Source: Kiritimatiellia bacterium (lineage in GTDB: Bacteria; Verrucomicrobiota; Kiritimatiellia; RFP12; UBA1067). Taken from it: 64,000 bases of DNA. The stretch is taken from assembly GCA_017403825.1 (NCBI GenBank), contig JAFRDO010000027.1:62001-126000 (forward strand), written 5' to 3'. A model generated the notes under the pieces. It was given only the letters and a program-made list of their open reading frames with translations, was not told the origin of the DNA and did not search any database. Both the position numbers and the translations under genes were made by a program. Shown one piece after another: positions 61,195 through 64,000 of this stretch; position 1 is the first letter of the stretch; each line of letters opens with the position of its first letter.

Positions 61195-62567
61195 CTTTCA
61201 TTTCCTTGCACTGTAATTATACCATCATCAAGGCTGCCGTAGCCCATTTTCCTGACAGTCTCGGCGAACGCCATCGCCGGCCTGCCTCCGCCTTGATGAA
61301 GGTACGGAACGCCATCGACGCGCTTTGTCTCGTAGCAGACAACAAGCACATATTCGGGCGCATCAGCCGGGAAGAAGCCGGCGAAGCTTGCGATATATCT
61401 GTCAAAGTAGTACTCATAGGAATCAGGCTTCATGCGTTGCGCCGTGGAAGTCTTGCCCGCGATACGGACTCCCTTGACCGCCGCGCGCCGCCCCGCAGCC
61501 CTTGGCGGCACAAGTGCCTTTGCAATGGCGGGCGGGTCTTCATCGTGAATGCCGTCCATTCCCTTGAGGTCGTCAGTCTTCACCGCTCCTTCAAGGATCC
61601 CGCACGTGCTGTCCGCAGCCTCGCGCGAAACCGCCCGCACCTTGTTCGTCGCGGCGACGTGTTCGTACAGCGTATCGCCGGATGCGTTGACAATCCTCTT
61701 GACGACATACGGATCGACCCTCTCCCCATGATTGGCCAGAGTCGCGTAGGCACGGGAAACCTGAATGGATGGAACCTCCACGCCCTGGCCAATCGGGATT
61801 CTCGTCTTTTGCTGACTGCACCATCTGTCCGGGGGAAGCAGTCGCCCCACCGGCTCGCCAGAAAAGCCGATGCCAGACCTAGTGCCAATGCCAAACTTGT
61901 TCAAGACATCATACTCCCTATCTCGCCCAACGAGTATTCCAAGTTTAGCAAGCACGACATTGGAGGAGTAGACGAGGGCGTTAGACACAGTGAGGGTAGA
62001 CTCCCAAATATGACCGCCGTCCCCCGGAAGCTTGTACTGATAGTAGAACGCCTCCGAGGCATCTGTGAAAAGCTCGCTGCTCGGCGTGGCAATGCCCGCG
62101 TCAAATGCGGCAGCTACGGTCAGAGTCGAAAGCAAATGCCCTGGCGTGAACATCCGTGTCAGAGCGAAGGGACGCGGCACATCGGCAATGCCGCCGCAAT
62201 CAGCAAGTGCCAAGACCGCACCGTCCTTAACCGACATGAGAATCGCCCAACCGACTCCCGTATCGTTTGTGTCCGCATAGCGGCATAACGTCTCCGACAC
62301 GGCGCGTTGCAGCTTCGGATCTATCGTCAATTCCGCCACACATCCACCTCCAGCATTCACGACAGGCTGGATGCCGTTCGCAAGGCTTGACAGCGCGGCA
62401 TCTTTCAGAGCCGGTATGTCTATCGCGGGAGGGGAGGCTTTTTGTGGGGACAGTCCGTCACGAGCGGAGTTGTATCCGCATCCTGCGACGGCTATAGCGC
62501 CAAAGCCGACCGACAGAATAAGGTTGCGGGCTATTGTCGCTTTGCCAATTCTATTTTCCTGCGCCAT
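61191..62567 (-). CDS. Penicillin-binding-protein homologue lacking SxxK
   Basis: The 458-residue protein starts after AAAGGAGC and has a lipobox (IAVAGC, Cys30), so it is probably a lipoprotein. It is a transpeptidase domain of the FtsI/PBP2 class without the pedestal domain: DPKLQRAV, SSN at 201-203 (SxN motif intact), and GKTSTAQR for the KTG box. At the SxxK position, where family members read PGSTFK, it reads TPGHLLSTL: serine is His144 and lysine is Ser147. It should not acylate. It may be a scaffold or peptidoglycan binder. It is followed by the TerB/DnaJ gene. Confidence 0.85.
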   Translation of the reverse strand: MAQENRIGKATIARNLILSVGFGAIAVAGCGYNSARDGLSPQKASPPAIDIPALKDAALSSLANGIQPVVNAGGGCVAELTIDPKLQRAVSETLCRYADTNDTGVGWAILMSVKDGAVLALADCGGIADVPRPFALTRMFTPGHLLSTLTVAAAFDAGIATPSSELFTDASEAFYYQYKLPGDGGHIWESTLTVSNALVYSSNVVLAKLGILVGRDREYDVLNKFGIGTRSGIGFSGEPVGRLLPPDRWCSQQKTRIPIGQGVEVPSIQVSRAYATLANHGERVDPYVVKRIVNASGDTLYEHVAATNKVRAVSREAADSTCGILEGAVKTDDLKGMDGIHDEDPPAIAKALVPPRAAGRRAAVKGVRIAGKTSTAQRMKPDSYEYYFDRYIASFAGFFPADAPEYVLVVCYETKRVDGVPYLHQGGGRPAMAFAETVRKMGYGSLDDGIITVQGNER

Positions 62568-62579
62568 GACATGCTCCTT

Positions 62580-62696
62580 TCATTTTGAACACCAAAGCCG
62601 AGAAACAAGATCCCCAAACCATGTCGGCACATCGGCGTTCGCGGCCAGAAGCGAATCCTTATAGCCCGAATAGTCGAACATGACTGCATATTTCAT
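62580..62696 (-). CDS. Small hypothetical protein upstream of PBP homologue
   Basis: A 38-residue frame (MKYAVMFDYSGYKDSLLAAN...) with GAGGTG six bases before the ATG and a stop 12 bases before the next start. It has one cysteine and no signal peptide. It may be a real small protein or a leader peptide. Confidence 0.4.
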   Translation of the reverse strand: MKYAVMFDYSGYKDSLLAANADVPTWFGDLVSRLWCSK

Positions 62697-62904
62697 TTCT
62701 ACACCTCGATCTCTTGAAACGCCGCTATTATATAACATGGCTAGCCTAGCTGCAATGCGTCCAGGGCTTGCACTTCCATGCACATGCGGATTCAAGCTGG
62801 CCGCTGTCTTCCACCGTGCATGGCCGTGCAGGTTTTACCGGTATTGTCTTTACGCGAGACACATGAGAAAATATAACGCAAAAAGGCACAGAAAGGAAAA
62901 AGCC
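62697..62904. promoter_or_regulatory. Divergent promoter region
   Basis: The 208 bases separate the minus-strand small-ORF/PBP genes from the plus-strand ClpB-like gene. TATATAAT-like sequence near 62729-62736 can serve the minus-strand operon. I see no operator that is clearly conserved elsewhere in the window. Confidence 0.35.
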
Positions 62905-64000
62905 ATGAGTCAAGAGCAGCCATTGTATTCGGCGGCATACGCGAAAGTCATCGATCTCGCAACGCGCTACGCGACGGGAACGAGCGACCGAGTCATCCGC
63001 CTCAAGCATCTTCTTGCAGCATTTCTCGACACGGACGCCGACATCTTCCGCGAAATACTCGGCGTCAAGCGTCTCGTCCGCCCGGAGAATCTTTCATTTG
63101 CGCCCGGCGACCAAGACGGGGACACCTATCTTTCCTCCCAGGTGAACCGCATCCTCTCCCTGCACGGCGGACGGATGGACGAGGTCACGGACTCGCTCGG
63201 CCCCGTCGCCGAACTCGGGCTCCCCCACCTCGCGGCGGCAATGCTGATCAAGCCACGAGGACCCGTACTCGAACTCCTCCAGCTCAACGCCATCGTGCCG
63301 AGCAACGCAGCATACGTCGATGCCGTCATGGGACGCGCGCAGGAAGTCGCCGACGAGGAGTTTCAGAAAGCTTGCGCCAAATCACGTGCCGACAGGATAA
63401 AGTCGCTCAAGCAGATCAAGGCAGCGCTGACCAGAACCTGCCACGGACAAGACAAGGCCATCGAGGCACTTGTCGCGCATGTGGCCTCTTCAATGGCCAT
63501 TCCGCCGTCAGGCCGGTTCTTCCGCCCCATCTCGACGGCCTTCATAGGTGCGTCAGGCACGGGCAAATCAATGGTGGCCGCATCCTTCCGCGACGAATGG
63601 GGGCATGCGTTCGGAGGCGGGAAACCCGACATCATCGACATGAGTCGCTACTCCGTAGAACAGCTCATAACGGAACTGCGCGGACGCGACCCCTCTTGGA
63701 AAGACGGAGGCGGAGAAGGAGATGTCACACGGCTCGCCGCAAAGTTCCCGCACGGCGTCATCATCTTTGAGAACATCGACAAGGCTCATCCAGCCGCGCT
63801 CGTGCAAATAGTGAACATGCTGACCACCGGGAAGCTTGTGGACGAATTCACCGGCAAGGAAGTATCCTTTGCAGGCAACATCGTGATCCTGATCACCAAC
63901 CAAGGAACTTCCTACATCGAATCGGGAAAGTTCGCCCATCTCTGCTCACGCAACGGCGGGACGATTCCAAGGGAGAAACTCGTCGAGGGCGTAACCGCCG
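62905..64000 (+). CDS. ClpA/ClpB-like AAA+ protein (3' truncated by window)
   Basis: The ATG at 62905 follows AAAGGA and the frame is open to the window end (365 codons). Residues ~1-150 resemble a Clp N-terminal repeat domain (VIDLATRYATGTSDRVIRLK, LKHLLAAFL). The AAA+ domain has Walker A GASGTGKS at 215-222. At the Walker B position, where ClpB/ClpA read FDEIEKAHP, it reads FENIDKAHP (288-296): the Asp-Glu pair is Glu-Asn, so hydrolysis may be weak or absent. It is divergent from the PBP operon. The second ATPase domain and C-terminus are not visible. Confidence 0.8.
   Translation, partial: MSQEQPLYSAAYAKVIDLATRYATGTSDRVIRLKHLLAAFLDTDADIFREILGVKRLVRPENLSFAPGDQDGDTYLSSQVNRILSLHGGRMDEVTDSLGPVAELGLPHLAAAMLIKPRGPVLELLQLNAIVPSNAAYVDAVMGRAQEVADEEFQKACAKSRADRIKSLKQIKAALTRTCHGQDKAIEALVAHVASSMAIPPSGRFFRPISTAFIGASGTGKSMVAASFRDEWGHAFGGGKPDIIDMSRYSVEQLITELRGRDPSWKDGGGEGDVTRLAAKFPHGVIIFENIDKAHPAALVQIVNMLTTGKLVDEFTGKEVSFAGNIVILITNQGTSYIESGKFAHLCSRNGGTIPREKLVEGVTA

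Overview
This window looks like chromosomal DNA of an anaerobic, polysaccharide-degrading bacterium of the PVC group, most like Kiritimatiellota/Lentisphaerota. The inference rests on gene content: long secreted glycosidases, beta-helix and LamG surface proteins, DUF4838 and DUF6259-type enzymes, Tat-lipoprotein Gfo/Idh/MocA oxidoreductases and a XylR-type AraC regulator. I saw no rRNA, tRNA or CRISPR array. Nearly all genes lie on the minus strand.

Region 1 (1-33.8 kb) is glycan degradation. A 5'-truncated DUF4838 gene is followed by a 19.4 kb cassette (1.4-20.8 kb) with GH106 and GH78 rhamnosidase-like enzymes, a five-bladed propeller glycosidase, a DUF6259-like protein, a beta-helix protein, a sugar oxidoreductase/isomerase pair, a truncated SUMF1-type protein and a divergent XylR-like regulator. 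This cassette is bracketed by perfect 61-bp direct repeats. The right-hand copy is the 3' end of a deacetylase-like gene. Beyond it come a C26 amidohydrolase, a GH36-like alpha-galactosidase and two tandem paralogous giant LamG proteins.

Region 2 (33.8-49.8 kb) is accessory: DUF932 plus an SF2 helicase/SprT fusion, a PIF1-like helicase, HipBA, a macrodomain / acidic protein / DUF262-HNH / PLD set resembling a defence operon, a GxxExxY gene framed by small inverted repeats, FtsK, a Sel1-repeat protein and hypotheticals.

Region 3 (49.4-60.3 kb) is the most unusual part. A retron (predicted msr-msd RNA with 13-nt a1/a2 ends, and an RT with YADD, NVVQH and VTG motifs) heads a tightly packed run of genes: RT, a complete topoisomerase IV B/A pair, two small proteins, a protein fusing the DnaA DNA-binding domain to an FtsK motor, and three more small genes. 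A sigma-54 activator gene lies just upstream. Three near-identical intergenic elements, at 36.7, 38.5 and 58.5 kb, each contain a consensus sigma-54 promoter (TGGCACG-N4-TTGCT) plus a conserved upstream block and a palindrome. They stand in front of the DUF932/helicase-SprT operon, the PIF1 helicase and the retron operon. The economical reading is one enhancer-controlled regulon of DNA-processing genes. It is inferred from sequence and untested.

Region 4 (60.4-64 kb) holds a TerB/DnaJ protein, a penicillin-binding-protein homologue that has lost its SxxK catalytic motif, and a divergent ClpB-like AAA+ gene cut by the window end whose Walker B is altered.
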